From contig NC_088922.1 in the NCBI RefSeq assembly GCF_038396675.1, positions 66,061,001-66,125,000 on the forward strand: DNA of 64,000 nt, written 5' to 3'. The notes below the pieces were generated by a model. It did not search any database. It saw only the letters and a list, made by a program, of their open reading frames with translations, and had not been told where the DNA came from. The number at the start of each line of letters is the position of its first letter. Positions within the stretch are counted from its first letter, which is position 1. The DNA comes from Hydra vulgaris (Eukaryota > Cnidaria > Hydrozoa > Anthoathecata > Hydridae). Shown here one piece after another: positions 1 to 11,079 of this stretch. Made by a program: the position numbers and the translations under genes.

Positions 1-520
1 ATATATGAATGCGCTGTTAGCTTGACTTGTTTTTCCATCATCATATTTACATAATCTAGTATGCTTACAAGCTGTATAACTAAATCTGATCTATCAGTAG
101 TAACCCATTGGTTAAATGCGATAGTAACTTCTTGATGAGGTTCTGATGAGTTCGGCAGAACACACCATTTAGGTCTTAAAACACTTGGAAAAACTTAACT
201 TTACATGTGGATATAAAATTTTAAATGAGACAAATAACTCTTTTAAGCTTGATAATAGTAGTCACTTTTGCATATGGACTTTCCAACTAATACTTACAAA
301 ATCCTTTTGACAAGACATCTGGCGAGAGTTTTTACTATCTTCTTAAAAAATTTTTAATTAAGTGTATATTTGATTAGGCAGCATTTTACCTCGTTTAGTT
401 TGTGGAACTGCAAGAACTCCTTCCTTCTTTGCTGAGTATCTAAATTTTATTATTGGATATTTTGAAACACCACTAGCTGCTTCAATTGACCATTCTTAAG
501 GGCACAATGTCGATATTTGA
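1..520 (-). pseudogene. Unclassified transposon protein remnant (PGxKQ/TSHGK family), runs off the left edge
   Basis: The reverse strand encodes, in broken frames, the middle of the same protein family found nearly complete at 30.7-32.8 kb. Readable segments in order are a stretch with 'KKEGVLAVPQTKRGKMLP' (about 360-500), then 'SRQMSCQKDFVSI' and 'LLLSSLKELFVSF' (about 190-320), then 'LRPKWCVLP' and 'FNQWVTTDRSDL' (1-190). The other copy has equivalents 'SRMCPGMKQYVSI', 'LRPKWCIP' and 'FNQWQKANKKHD'. At least one stop and one frameshift interrupt it, and the segment between LRPKWC and FNQW is deleted. The C-terminal part lies beyond base 1. No function is established for this family that I can name; transposase is inferred from the long TIRs around the other copy. 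Confidence 0.6.
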
Positions 521-1498
521 ATTTTGTCCATAAATGAACAGCATTTTTCAAGTTTATCTTTTATCAAAACTAACATTTTTTCGAACCGAAGAATTTTTTT
601 TAAATCAAGAATATATTCATTATCAAAAACTTCAACTTCTGTCAATGGAATTTTTAAAGAACTTAATAACTTTTTTTTAAAACTGTTGTAATATATTTAG
701 TTGTTTTTTTATGTTCCAAATACTCATACGATTCGAAAATGGTTTTCCATGAAACTTAACTGGTGACACGCCAATTATACTGAGAAAATTAGAAATTTTT
801 GTCTCTTTTTATTTATATCACCTTCTTGTTGAACATTAAATACGTTTTCTTTATATATACTTTCATTAGTGTAATCAGGAGCAATATCAATGTTATCAGT
901 AATAATTTCAGTGAAAGCTTATTATTTGACTAAGCAATTTATACAAATTTTTGACCTGAATGAGGTGCATTATTGAACCTGTTGTTTAAAGCTCTGGTTC
1001 TTAATGTGACTTTTCTGAGTTATGCTAAATTAAAAAATACAACTCAATAAAAGAAAATGTGCCTAGTATTAACAAACATAAAAAAATTAAAATTATGCCA
1101 AAGTAACATTTATAAAAAACTTTATGTCAAGCTTCACTAAGCTTTGCACGGTCTTCTGTGAACTAACAGCGGATCACAGCTTTTATTCTGAAACATAGGG
1201 AACCTCTCAAAATAGAACTTTTAATGATGAAAACATAAGTCAATAATTAAGACAGGAGAAACAGCAGACCTCAGCAGATCTCATTTTAAGATTTATTCAA
1301 TGAATTGTTTATAAGTTAAGTTTTTTTTACTACCTAAAAATTATCAATAAGCAGGAATTTACATTTGATTTATTAGAGTTGAGAATTATGGTTCAAATTT
1401 ATTTGAATAAAACTAGAAGGAAAGTATATTTGAATAAAACTTTGAATAAATCTTACTCGATTTGTTTTGTCAAATAGATATGCAACCAATATTGCCAC
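521..1498. other. AT-rich stretch without recognised gene
   Basis: No reading frame with recognisable protein similarity on either strand. It may include the decayed N-terminal part of the adjoining transposon protein. Confidence 0.4.
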
Positions 1499-1546
1499 AG
1501 ATAGAGCAAAAACTAAATCTAATAAGACAAAGTTTTTGCTCTATCT
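1499..1546. repeat. Short perfect hairpin
   Basis: Arms 1499-1514 (agatagagcaaaaact) and 1531-1546 (agtttttgctctatct) are perfect 16-nt reverse complements around a 16-nt loop. Such short foldbacks recur through the window and are probably remnants of palindromic mobile elements. Confidence 0.6.
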
Positions 1547-2889
1547 TTTGAAGCTATCACCTATATTATAACTGCTATCAGTTATATTATAATATAATTG
1601 ACAACTTCTTCAATAAATTAGTATAACAATAAAAAAGTATGACAAATGTTTCACCTGGCTATTTCATTAACTATGACGTTATATTTTGCATCCACAAATG
1701 AAAGTGCAAGATGATCATCATTTAAAAGCGTTTTTAAAAGTTTTCATAGAACGTCAGAAAAGCTGGAAACTTTTATAGAAAATAAAATATACTGTGTTGG
1801 TGAAACTTGCTATTGGTGTTGTGTTGTGTTAGTGACGTTAGTGAAAATGTTATTGTAAAAAATTATTAACAAAGCTCACACCTATTGTTATAAATGAAGA
1901 TTTTAAATGCAGTATTTATTTGGGCAATTTTTTAAAGAAAACTATAGTGAAAAAAGAATAAGATTTATTTAGCCAAAAAAATGACTCAGTGATTTCATAA
2001 GAAAAGATATAATAATTAAACAAGCTCATCTAATTAAAAGTGGGGACGGTTTTTTTTTACTTGTTTGATAAAGATGATGATGAGTCTTTTAGAAAAAAAT
2101 CAAACATTTTAGTTTTAGACAAAACCTTCAATTGTCACATTTTTTTTGTTATTTCAAATTTACAGCGTTTTTATTAGGATTTTTTTCGTTTTATTATATG
2201 AGTTGGAATATATTAGTAGGGTTAAAAATTTCCCTGAAATTTTCAACTCGAAAAATTTTCTGCGGAAGTTTTAAAAATTTTTTAAAAATATTATTTATCT
2301 TTAAAATTAAGTTTAGTTATAAAATTAGTAATTTTGAAAATTAATGGGTAATGTTTTATATCTTATTTAGGCATTCGTTATGGACAACTTTATGGTAAAA
2401 TATTTTGAAGTAGATTTAAAAAGTTTTAAAAAGCTCCCTAAAAAACTTTTTTTTGGTATTTTGTTGAGTTTTTTATTGTAACTATAAGTAGTAACTATGA
2501 TAATTTGTTTTCAATGTTTTTTATGAATGTCCTGTTTTTGCTAAGTATATCGATGTTCGTTGCCAAAGCAAGCTTTGTTTAAGTCTGAATTTAATTTGCA
2601 GTATCTTGATTGAGTATGTGCAGTATTTTACAATTTTTCTTGGTTTAAATAAGGCAAAAAAAATAATAACAATTTTGTTGCTAAATTTGAACTATTTAAA
2701 AATAGTAAACAATAAAAATAAAAAACGAATGACTTCAAGATCATAAACTCCGCTGCTATGTTTAAATAAGTCAATGTTGGCACTCAAAATCCCACCCAAA
2801 AACCCAAGAGCAAAAACCAACCAAAAACCCAATTTAATGAGTTTTTGGTCTTTTTTATTTATAATTATTTTATTCATAAATTAATTTCC
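1547..2889. other. AT-rich stretch, nothing recognised
   Basis: Short open frames at 2132-2344 (+) and 2692-2877 (-) encode hydrophobic or low-complexity peptides typical of chance frames in AT-rich DNA. No support for a gene. Confidence 0.4.
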
Positions 2890-4110
2890 ATTCACACTCA
2901 AGATTTGATGCTGCTCAAAAATTGTTCTAAAATCATAAATGAGAATTTATTTTATTTGGAGCATTAATATTCAAGGTTAAAGGTTTAAAACAAAGTTTTT
3001 AACGATTTAGTCATCAGCAATTGTGACTTTAATGTATGTAAATTCGTACAAGCACTTTTGCTTTTCCTCTTTCTAGAAGATTCCTAATTTTGCTTCAAAT
3101 AAAGCTAAAAGATGAGAAAAATCTTTAAATGGACTAGCTGGACAAATGTGCAAATGTCGTTATAATCTTGCAAAACTTGCTAGCAATTTTGAAAATTTTC
3201 CTTTAATTCGATAATTCTTCACCAATTTGCTCCTGATTTTGTGCTTTTTACGCTATCATTAAATAAATATGTTGGGTAACAATTCTTTTTTTAGCTTAAA
3301 TGTTTAGTAGCCTGGCATAAATTTTGGATAGATTTCATTTAACATTCCTCAGCTTCTTTTACTTATCCAATGTTTTTTACGTAATTAATTAAAGTTATAA
3401 GATTAGTAAACTTAAAAGAAAATTTTTTATCTGTATTTATTTTAATTTGATCAGAAGCAAGCTTCTTTTTACAATTTTAGAGTTACCTTCGTTATTTGTA
3501 ATTATATTTTGGATCTGTTAAATTGGCCAGAAAATGAAATGAAACCCTTGCTTTTTGAAAACCTCTTTAAAATATTATCTTTGTATCGTCTTGGATACTA
3601 TGAGCAAATATGAAATCATTACAGTACTCTAATCATCTTGAAATAGGGTAACATCACAATCATCATCAAGATCATCTTTCATTATATTGATTACTTCTTC
3701 ATTTACCTTTGCTAAAAGTTCTAAAGATATCTGTTTTTTAATTGAGGACTCAGGTCTAAATATTATAAGCGGCTTGGTTAAATGGTATATTTATTGAAAA
3801 AAAACCTCGCAATTTGCAAATCCAGTTCATTCATTGATTACTTGTTGTTGTAGAAGCAAACTTAGAAATGGATGTTTGTCGTTGCATCGCCATTGCAGTT
3901 GAATAAACAATTTACAAATAAGAAGAACCACTAATAAAGCTTAAACGATCTTGATCATTATTTTCCAACTGGTTAGACTTGTTTGATGCGGCATATGCAG
4001 ATGGCCTTGACTCTAAAACTGATATATCGCTAAATACTTCTTCGGAATCATTAGCGCATCCTTTTTTCATTCTTCTGGATTTATCAAAATGGATCTTAAC
4101 ACTCTCTATT
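2890..4110 (-). pseudogene. hAT-like transposase remnant, N-terminal half
   Basis: Reverse-strand conceptual translation with several stops gives, from 4100 downward, an acidic leader, then 'MQRQTSISKFAS', then 'DLQIARFFF', then 'KVNEEVINIMKDDLDDD' near 3640-3730. The arrangement of 'LQIARFFF' before a long helical region resembles the region before the catalytic core of hAT proteins with a DUF659-like domain. Below about 3400 the translation is too damaged to place. The assignment rests on motif spacing only, so a different transposon origin is possible. Confidence 0.35.
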
Positions 4111-4368
4111 TTTTTAAACTATGCTTTCTTGCAATAATTACATATTACTCAATTTGGTTGATCACTTAATTTGGTCACTGTTTTATTTCAAAAACTCTAC
4201 AAAAATACTAAACAATAAAACTTGTTAACCTTAAAAAGATGTGGGTTTTGTAATTTTTTTAGATCGTAATTGTAAAAAGTTAAAGCACAAATATGTTATA
4301 GGATAGAATGGGGCTGAGCAATTTTTATATGAACTCATGAACGGTCGTCGGATTTACACAATTTTTTC

Positions 4369-4434
4369 AATATTTGAAAGATAATTTAACCTGCTAAACT
4401 TTTGTTTAGCAGGTAAAATTATCTTTCAAATATT
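4369..4434. repeat. Near-perfect hairpin (31-bp arms)
   Basis: Arms 4369-4399 and 4404-4434 are reverse complements with one mismatch around a 4-nt loop. The tip reads cctgctaaac/gtttagcagg. It lies directly left of the 28-bp minisatellite. Confidence 0.8.
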
Positions 4435-4454
4435 TCAAAAAAATTAAAAAATAG

Positions 4455-4818
4455 CAGTTTTTTAATTTTTTTGAAAATAAACAAGTTTTTTAATTTTTTT
4501 GAAAATAGATAAGTTTTTTAATTTTTTTGAAAATATATAAGTTTTTTAATTTTTTTGAAAATATAATAGTTTTTTAATTTTTTTGAAAATATATTAGTTT
4601 TTTAATTTTTTTGAAAATATATAAGTTTTTTAATTTTTTTGAAAGTATATAAGTTTTTTAATTTTTTTGAAAATATATAAGTTTTTTAATTTTTTTGAAA
4701 ATATATAAGTTTTTTAATTTTTTTGAAAATATATAAGTTTTTTAATTTTTTTGAAAATATATAAGTTTTTTAATTTTTTTGAACATATATAAGTTTTTTA
4801 ATTTTTTTGAAAATATAT
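4455..4818. repeat. 28-bp minisatellite, 13 tandem copies
   Basis: A 28-bp unit built from gttttttaa, ttttttt and gaaaatatataa is repeated 13 times with few substitutions. Copies differ mainly at the last four to eight bases (aaacaa, agataa, atataa, atatta). Strand composition is strongly skewed, with T-runs on the + strand. Confidence 0.95.
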
Positions 4819-4837
4819 GGTCCTATGCTTGCGGAGC

Positions 4838-4892
4838 TGCTCAACCTGCCCCATCGGGACAAATTAAGCAATAGTGTGGGGCAAGTTGAGCA
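4838..4892. repeat. Inverted repeat, TGCTCAAC-TGCCCCA type
   Basis: tgctcaacctgcccca (4838-4853) and tggggcaagttgagca (4877-4892) are reverse complements at 15 of 16 positions. Related wording (cttgcccctatgctcaac) recurs near 5552, suggesting pieces of a non-autonomous DNA element; its ends are unclear. Confidence 0.55.
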
Positions 4893-6794
4893 ATCAACAA
4901 ATGAATGAATACACATGTTACAAAACTTGGATAAATTATCAATAAAACTTAAACTAACAGAAAGCATGTGTGTAATTTATAAAACTTTCGTTTTACACAC
5001 TTTAATGACGTAAGTTAAAGAAAAGAAAAAATTTAATAATAAGAAAGTGTCATAAAATATAAAAATATTATTTTATACAACTATATTGAACTATGAAGCC
5101 CAATTTATAAATTACTAACTTTAAGCATATATATAAATAATATACCGCTAAATTATTTCTTATCAAAGTTATATGTTTGCATTCGATAGCTCAGTTTTAT
5201 TTTTTTTTTTTCAAAGCTGGTCAACTTACTCCTATTAGACAAGGTGAAACATTAGTTAGGTTTTAAAGAGAACAATAAGACTTAGGAAAAAAAGATTAAT
5301 TTTAATCAAAAGTCCAATAAATTGGCAAAATATTAACATATAAGTGAAAGCAGATAAAAAAAGTTATAAGCATCGAAAAAAAATTTAAAAATTTTTTTTT
5401 TTACTTTTCTTGATCTAAAATAAAAAAATATCTTTCTCAATTGCTTTCCAGCAATCTTTTGTTGCATAATGTGTTAACACTCTAATTCCTAACTTTTATC
5501 CATTAGATGTTTCGACATGTGATGCGTAGTTTTTGAGATATTTTAATTGCCTATCTTGCCCCTATGCTCAACTAGAGCCGCTCTACTCAACACAAGCTCA
5601 AAAGACAAGCTAACTCGGAAAACATCTACTTTTTGTTGTTTCACAAAGTTAGTATACTTATAAAAAAGTAATATATAATAACTGTTTTGTAATATATAAT
5701 AAGTGTTTTGTTTATAAAAAAAATACGGGATTCTTCAATTGATAAACTTGATTAAGGAAATTTGGTTATAATATGTGTATTTCTTGCTTGTGGGTTTTTA
5801 TTATCTTAAATTTTTTATTCAAATATTCAAAAAATACCCAAATATTACAAATGATAAACACATATTTTTTGAAACAAAGAAATGATTTTTACAAAAGTAT
5901 ACAAGTTTATTGCAGTTTATAAGGAAATTTGCAACCCTTTATATGAGTATATCATAGAAATATTGGCTAAAATACTTCATAATGACAAAATTTAACATCA
6001 TTTGTTGATTTATTTAAAAACATGAATGTTTTGATGAAAGCAGTTAATGAAGTTCTGCGTTTCTAAATTTTGCTGATGTCGGGGTTTTTGGGAAAGACGA
6101 CGGAAAATGGCTTCACTCTTTAATTATAAAGTATAATTTGTCAAAAATTGAAAAGTGTAACTTTTTAGTTATAAAGCTTTATAGTTATAATTTTAAAAAG
6201 AGTATAGTTTTATCCAAAAAAAAAAACGTTTTTTGTCATTGTAATTTGCTATAAAATAAGATATCTTAACGTATATTTTTATTTCTTTCCAAATAGCCCC
6301 AATTTACGGTAACTTTATATTAATTACATTTACAATAAGTTTTTTTATTTATAATTATAATTGCCTATTTAGTATTCTTGATAAACAGTTACTCTATGAA
6401 GTAACTTAACTCAAAGTCCTAAATTTAACTTTAAATAGATTCTTTCAAAATCTTTTAACTTTAACTAAATCAAAAGTACTTATGAATACTTTCGGTTTAT
6501 ATGAAAGTCATCTTCCTCGAGTCTTTATAATGACTTAATAAGGAATTTTTCTATAAAAGATTACTTTTATATAAAAGTATTTTTTTCAGTCATAAAATCG
6601 CTTTGTCTACTTTAGGCATAAAAAATACTATTTTAAACGAAATGCTTTGACGGGTTAATATATCGATTGGGATAGACGTTTAAAACACGCTATTTTTACT
6701 TCTGCGCAAGACAAGACGCGTTTAAGATTAATGAGTCTTGTGTCTGCTGAGTAATTACATTTGAAATTTAATTAGGTTCTAGCGTTCTAAATAA
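4893..6794. other. AT-rich stretch, no gene recognised
   Basis: No coding similarity on either strand. Contains the second TGCTCAAC-type motif near 5552 and nothing else I can identify. Confidence 0.4.
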
Positions 6795-6880
6795 CCCAGT
6801 GGATATGCGTTGTCCGGGGGACATTTGGTGAACGTCTCACGGAAGTTTTGACCTCCCGCAGACGACGCATGCCCACTAGG
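6795..6880. mobile_element. 86-bp palindromic element of the CCCAGTGGGCA type
   Basis: GC-rich island in AT-rich DNA. Outer arms gtggatatgcgttgtc (6799-6814) and gacgacgcatgcccac (6861-6876) pair along 16 positions with two G-U wobbles and one A-C mismatch in RNA. Inner segments cggggg and cctcccg can extend the stem and gtga/tcac forms an apical hairpin. Ends reading ccagtgg...ccactagg resemble short palindromic repeats with CCCAGTGGGCA termini that I recall as widespread in invertebrate genomes. It could instead be a structured RNA. Confidence 0.55.
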
Positions 6881-7096
6881 AACAGAGTAATTAAAATAAT
6901 AATACTAATAAATAATAGCCTATATTTACAGTCTTCCTAGTTATTAGCCGTGTACAAAATTAGGCAGTATACTAAACTCGAATCAATCGTCTCCTTCTTT
7001 CTTTAATACTAGATAGATATAGATATAAGCGCGACGAATTACTACTAATGCTTTTTCCTATTTTTTTGATTTTACACTTTTTGATTTGACAGAATT

Positions 7097-7320
7097 GACA
7101 TCTGTTCAAAACCTTTAATAATTTATTTAAATTAATTATTATTATTTGTATATTAAAAGTTAATTTAAATGTTAAGTTAGTTAAATTAATTAAATGATTT
7201 ATCATTAATAATAGTTAAATTAATTTAATGATTACACTGGACATCTGTTCAAAACCTTTATTACACTAAGCATTTGTTCAATACAGGATATCTGTTCAAA
7301 ACCTTTATTACACTGGACAT
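7097..7320. repeat. Degenerate tandem motif gacatctgttcaaaaccttta
   Basis: The motif occurs at about 7097-7117, 7240-7260 and 7286-7306 (gatatct variant), with a shortened relative at about 7269-7281. The later copies are joined by ttacact. It looks like a small degenerate minisatellite. Confidence 0.65.
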
Positions 7321-7363
7321 ATTATATTAAAAACGATGATTTGTCATACATTTTTGTACCTCA

Positions 7364-7405
7364 AAGGTATAGTTTTCTACCTTAAAAGGTAGAAAGTTAT
7401 ACCTT
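7364..7405. repeat. Hairpin with aaggtata ends
   Basis: Arms 7364-7383 and 7386-7405 are reverse complements with two mismatches. A second related inverted pair (taagggtata...taccctaa) follows to about 7435. Confidence 0.6.
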
Positions 7406-8020
7406 ACTAAGGGTATATCACGTATCTTACCCTAAGGTAGATTATCTTCCTTATTTATTTAGTGTGTAGGTTATTTAAACTAACATTGTGGCTTTTGAGG
7501 TACGGTTGTTTTTGCGGTACATATACCAGAGCTAAAGGCCGATTCTTGACACCGAAAGAACCACACAAGACTTGCGAGTCCCAAGCCAGGCGTGGTTGCC
7601 AACATCCGGTATAAAATTTGAATAATATAACGTAGACTGTGTACTAGCATAAATCTTTTTTTTTTGCACAGCAGATTAGCCAAAAACAACTTTGAAAAAA
7701 TAATATTGTAACGAGTAAATATCTTGTGTGCACTAATTTAGTTATGTATGTGTCGGTTCTTCTCAAAGCACAAAAGGTTTATAAAAATAAAATTAAACAT
7801 AACTTTTTTAGAACACTGAAGGTTCAACGAGTGTGTAATACTAGACTACAAACGCTGTCTAATTTTCTTTTTTATAAGTAATTAATTTTATTTAAAAAAG
7901 TAAAATTTTTGCCGTCAACTTATCTTGAATATATTGCCAACAATTGTCCAAAAAACTTTAACTCCTTTCCTCCCCCTACATTTTGTTGGCGTAATTAATA
8001 AATAGCCACTAGGACAAAAC

Positions 8021-8023
<3 letters not shown>
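7406..8023. other. Non-coding stretch with a GC-richer island at 7490-7615
   Basis: About 125 bases are clearly GC-richer than the surroundings. Open frames across it give no recognisable protein and I see no tRNA or snRNA structure. Unidentified. Confidence 0.35.

Positions 8024-8108
<85 letters not shown>
8024..8108. repeat. (TA)n microsatellite at CR1 copy 1 3' side
   Basis: Uninterrupted TA array directly abutting the truncated 3' end of the reverse-strand CR1-like copy. Confidence 0.98.
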
Positions 8109-8110
<2 letters not shown>

Positions 8111-8188
8111 TACTGTAGCAGAAGTGAGATCCTTTTCAACCTCAAATGTTCCCTCCAAGCAATCAGAGAGTGTTGGAAGCTCAAATGC

Positions 8189-9418
8189 TCACTCCAAGCA
8201 ATCAGAGAGTGTTGGCTTCTTATCACGACAAGAATAAATGGTACTATCATCAGAAAACAACACCACCTTAAATAAGAGAATATCTGGAAGATCGTTAATG
8301 TAGATTAAAAAGAGTATAGGGCCAAAGGTTGAACCTTGAAGAACCCCTGAAATGACAAGATATGACAAAGAAAGCTGTCCATCGAGGACAACTTTTATAC
8401 TACGATTGGAAAGGAAGGATTCAATAATCTTAAAGATGTTACCAGATACACCATATAAAGAAAGCTTATGGAGAAGACCAGCATGCCAAACTTTATCATA
8501 AGCTTTAGAAATGTCAAGACCAATGTCCTTAACCTCTCCACCTTTATCTAATGTACGATAAAAAGTATTGGTTATTACTATTAGCAAATCAGCTGTAGAA
8601 CGAGAAGATCGAAACCCATATTGATGATCAGAAAAAAAGTTATTAGATTCAAGATTAGAGATTAACTCTTTGTTAATTAAAGATTCAAAAACCTTGCTTA
8701 TGATAGGAAGAAGACTAATGAAACGGTAGTTAGACAAATTAGACTGCTCTCTAGAATTTTTAAAAATCGGGATAACAGGTGCCGCTTTCCAGCAGGCTGG
8801 AAAACAAGACTCTGATAAGCACTTGTTGATTAGTTTTGAAAGTATAGATGACAGCTCCGGAGAACACTTCTGCAAGACTAAAACAGGTATGTTGTCCAGA
8901 CCACAAGCTGTAGAAGAGTCTAAGCAAAAAATTTCTATAGAAACAGAAGCTGGAGTGATACGAATGTCAAGCGATGGATCAACCTGTTTGTAGGCTATAT
9001 CAGGTAGAACCCAACTAGTGGAATCAAGAGATGATATTGATGAAAATTTCTTAGAAAACGATTCAGCTTTGTCTTTAGGAGAGAAGACAATGTCTGAACC
9101 ATATAAGAGAGGCGGAATAACAGATTTACCCTTATTGTTGATACTATTAAAGATTCTCCAGAAGTCACGAGAGCTAAATTTCTGTGATGAAATATAAGAT
9201 TTCATGACCTGAGAATAGCGGCTTTTGGCGTTAGACAAAACCTTTTTACAATTGTTTCTAGCAGTAATAAACAGACGTCTATTTTCTGGAGAATTGTTTT
9301 GCTGATAAACATGGAAGTAACGGTTTCGATTGGCAATTGCAGCAGCACAGTGTGAGGAAAACCATGGAGGAGAAAGAGGCTTGACCTGGAATCGTCGAGA
9401 GGGAACAAAAGATTCCAT
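8189..9418 (-). CDS. Reverse transcriptase fragment, CR1/Jockey-like
   Basis: A 409-residue open frame. It would copy element RNA into DNA at the nicked target. After a ~180-residue linker shared with the copy at 58.5 kb, RT motifs appear in order: 'NYRFISLLPIISKVFE' (~230-245), 'HQYGFRSSRSTADLL' (~267-281), motif A 'LDISKAYDKVWH' (~302-313), motif B 'SGVLQGSTFGPILF' (~356-369) and motif C 'FSDD' (~388-391). The catalytic aspartates are kept although F/YADD reads FSDD. A stop truncates the frame about 25 residues after motif C, so the thumb region is lost. The first ATG is probably not a true start, because the endonuclease should be fused upstream. Confidence 0.85.
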   Translation of the reverse strand: MESFVPSRRFQVKPLSPPWFSSHCAAAIANRNRYFHVYQQNNSPENRRLFITARNNCKKVLSNAKSRYSQVMKSYISSQKFSSRDFWRIFNSINNKGKSVIPPLLYGSDIVFSPKDKAESFSKKFSSISSLDSTSWVLPDIAYKQVDPSLDIRITPASVSIEIFCLDSSTACGLDNIPVLVLQKCSPELSSILSKLINKCLSESCFPACWKAAPVIPIFKNSREQSNLSNYRFISLLPIISKVFESLINKELISNLESNNFFSDHQYGFRSSRSTADLLIVITNTFYRTLDKGGEVKDIGLDISKAYDKVWHAGLLHKLSLYGVSGNIFKIIESFLSNRSIKVVLDGQLSLSYLVISGVLQGSTFGPILFLIYINDLPDILLFKVVLFSDDSTIYSCRDKKPTLSDCLE

Positions 9419-9419
9419 G

Positions 9420-10490
9420 CCAGCTTGAATTCACGAAGTTATGTGAGAAGCACATTTTTCGACAGAAAGAAAAAAGATTTCTACCTGGGACATCACGAAG
9501 AAAATCGCGGAAAGAATCCCAGTCAGCTCTAAGGTAGTTGTAAGAGATACGATAATAGGGGGATTCAGATCATGAAAAAGAATGAGATAATAGTTTAAGA
9601 GAGATCAAACTGTGATCAGAAGCACCTAAGGGTGAATGTGGAGAAACTGAGCACTGACTAGGATTCAAAAGAAAAGTGAAGTTGGAAAGTTGACTATTTG
9701 AGTCTGAAAAGTGAGTTGGAAAGTTGACTATTTGAGTTAGGGATTGAGAAAGGCTAAAGTTGTGGGCTTTATTGCCTGCAGAGTCACTGACACTAGATCC
9801 AAGCCATTCAGTGTGATGAGCATTAAGGTTAACGACAACAAAAATATTGGCTGATGGATAAAGAGAGCGGGCTGGGTTAAGTTGATCAGAAATAACATCA
9901 AAAAGAGTGCAGTCTTAAGATGAAGGAGAACGATATAGAACAAAGAGAAAGGCGAAGTGGTGCTAAACGAAAGCACATGTGCACATGAAAGAGAATAGTC
10001 TGCACATGAAAAAGAGAATAGTCTGTGGATTCAAACCTAGTTTAACGGCAAATGGGTGAATTTTACGAATATAAATGCCCAGGCCAAGTATATGGCTATT
10101 GGAGTCTTTAAGAATTGAAGGAAGATAACCATCAACACTAAGATCACAATATGATAAGCTGAACTCAAATTAGTTTCACCAAGAGCTAGTAGGTTTAGTG
10201 AACTTTGCAAAAGGTAAGACTCGACTGAAGAAAGCTACTTCGAAGACCACAAATGTTAGTCAATAATAGGTTTAGAGAACTTGATGGTCTTTTGTGTTTT
10301 ATAGTTTTTGGTACTTTTTTCAATTTTAAATCTGTTAAAGAACTTGACTTAAAGTATAGATAGTAATAAGTAAACTGTTTAATAGTCCTAGCAATTGCCT
10401 CATTACTATTAATAAACTCTAAGCCGTAACAAAGGGCTCCAAATATAGCCTTGGCAGTGCACACCAATAGTACAAACAGGGACACCATCC
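9420..10490 (-). pseudogene. Apurinic-like endonuclease domain of CR1 copy 1, broken
   Basis: The endonuclease that would nick target DNA for this retrotransposon is readable but interrupted. An N-terminal start 'LLLTNICGLRSSFLQ' (about 10210-10270) matches the opening strand of such domains. Around 9790-9850 'VVVNLNAHHTEWLGS' matches the GDFNAHH-type motif with G and D lost. 'ASDHSLISL' near 9610-9640 matches the SDH active-site motif. Stops and frame changes between these segments make it inactive. Confidence 0.75.
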
Positions 10491-10560
10491 ATGCGAAACA
10501 TGGTACTGTTAATACTTTAACATTTTTCAGCTTTTGATGGATTCAGCCTCTCTGAGAGCT

Positions 10561-11079
10561 ACCACAGAGTTCGGGAAACCTGACTACCAGCCTGCCTAAG
10601 AACCATAAAAATGAGTTTTAGAGCTGTACTTTCATTAGGAGATAATAGAATGAGTTGCCTATTCATAAAAACAGAGACACAAGCAAAACCCATTCATTGA
10701 GTCAAGAAGATCCAGCATTCAACATCCTAAACTGGAAACAATGTATTAAAAATACATCTGCGTCAGCCTAATGGATGAAGAAGGGGTGCGAGGCTGGTCA
10801 ACAGATAGAATCTGTTTACCCCTTAAGTCTTTGCCTAGGAGGCCTTCTACAAGACAGTAGTCGGATGCATTTAACATCTACCCAAGATGAGTATTTTTAT
10901 CGAGACACCATCTCTAATAGAACTCTAACAGAAAAAGTTTTATAGACTCTAAAATAGATAAAACTCTAATAGAAAACTAATAGAAAATAAAGTCATGTTG
11001 TCAACTTATATTAATTGGCAATATTTTATTGCTCTTATCTAATATCGGTAGATAGACAAATTAACTAAAAAACCAAAGT
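10561..11079. other. Non-coding interval, possible CR1 leader
   Basis: No protein similarity found. The part to about 10900 is less AT-rich and may be the 5' leader of the neighbouring reverse-strand CR1 element. Confidence 0.3.

Larger units (their letters stand above)
8109..10560 (-). mobile_element. CR1-like non-LTR retrotransposon, copy 1
   Basis: Reverse-strand element carrying an endonuclease remnant (about 9420-10490) followed by a long RT frame (8189-9418). It ends at the TA array at 8108, so the RT C-terminus and 3' UTR are missing compared with copy 3 at 59.3-62.4 kb. A 38-bp internal duplication ('aagcaatcagagagtgttgg' twice) lies at 8150-8215. The 5' limit is uncertain; sequence to about 10900 could be its leader. 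Confidence 0.85.

Noticed and set aside
128-168. Hammerhead-like core ctgatgag
   Set aside because: The sequence ctgatgagttcggcagaac lacks the required CGAAAC strand and matching stems.
2692-2877. 61-residue hydrophobic reverse-strand frame resembling a membrane peptide
   Set aside because: No conserved motif, no neighbours to support it, and such frames are frequent in T-rich DNA.
4770-4967. Reverse-strand 65-residue frame after the minisatellite
   Set aside because: Overlaps repeat units and an inverted repeat; no similarity recognised.
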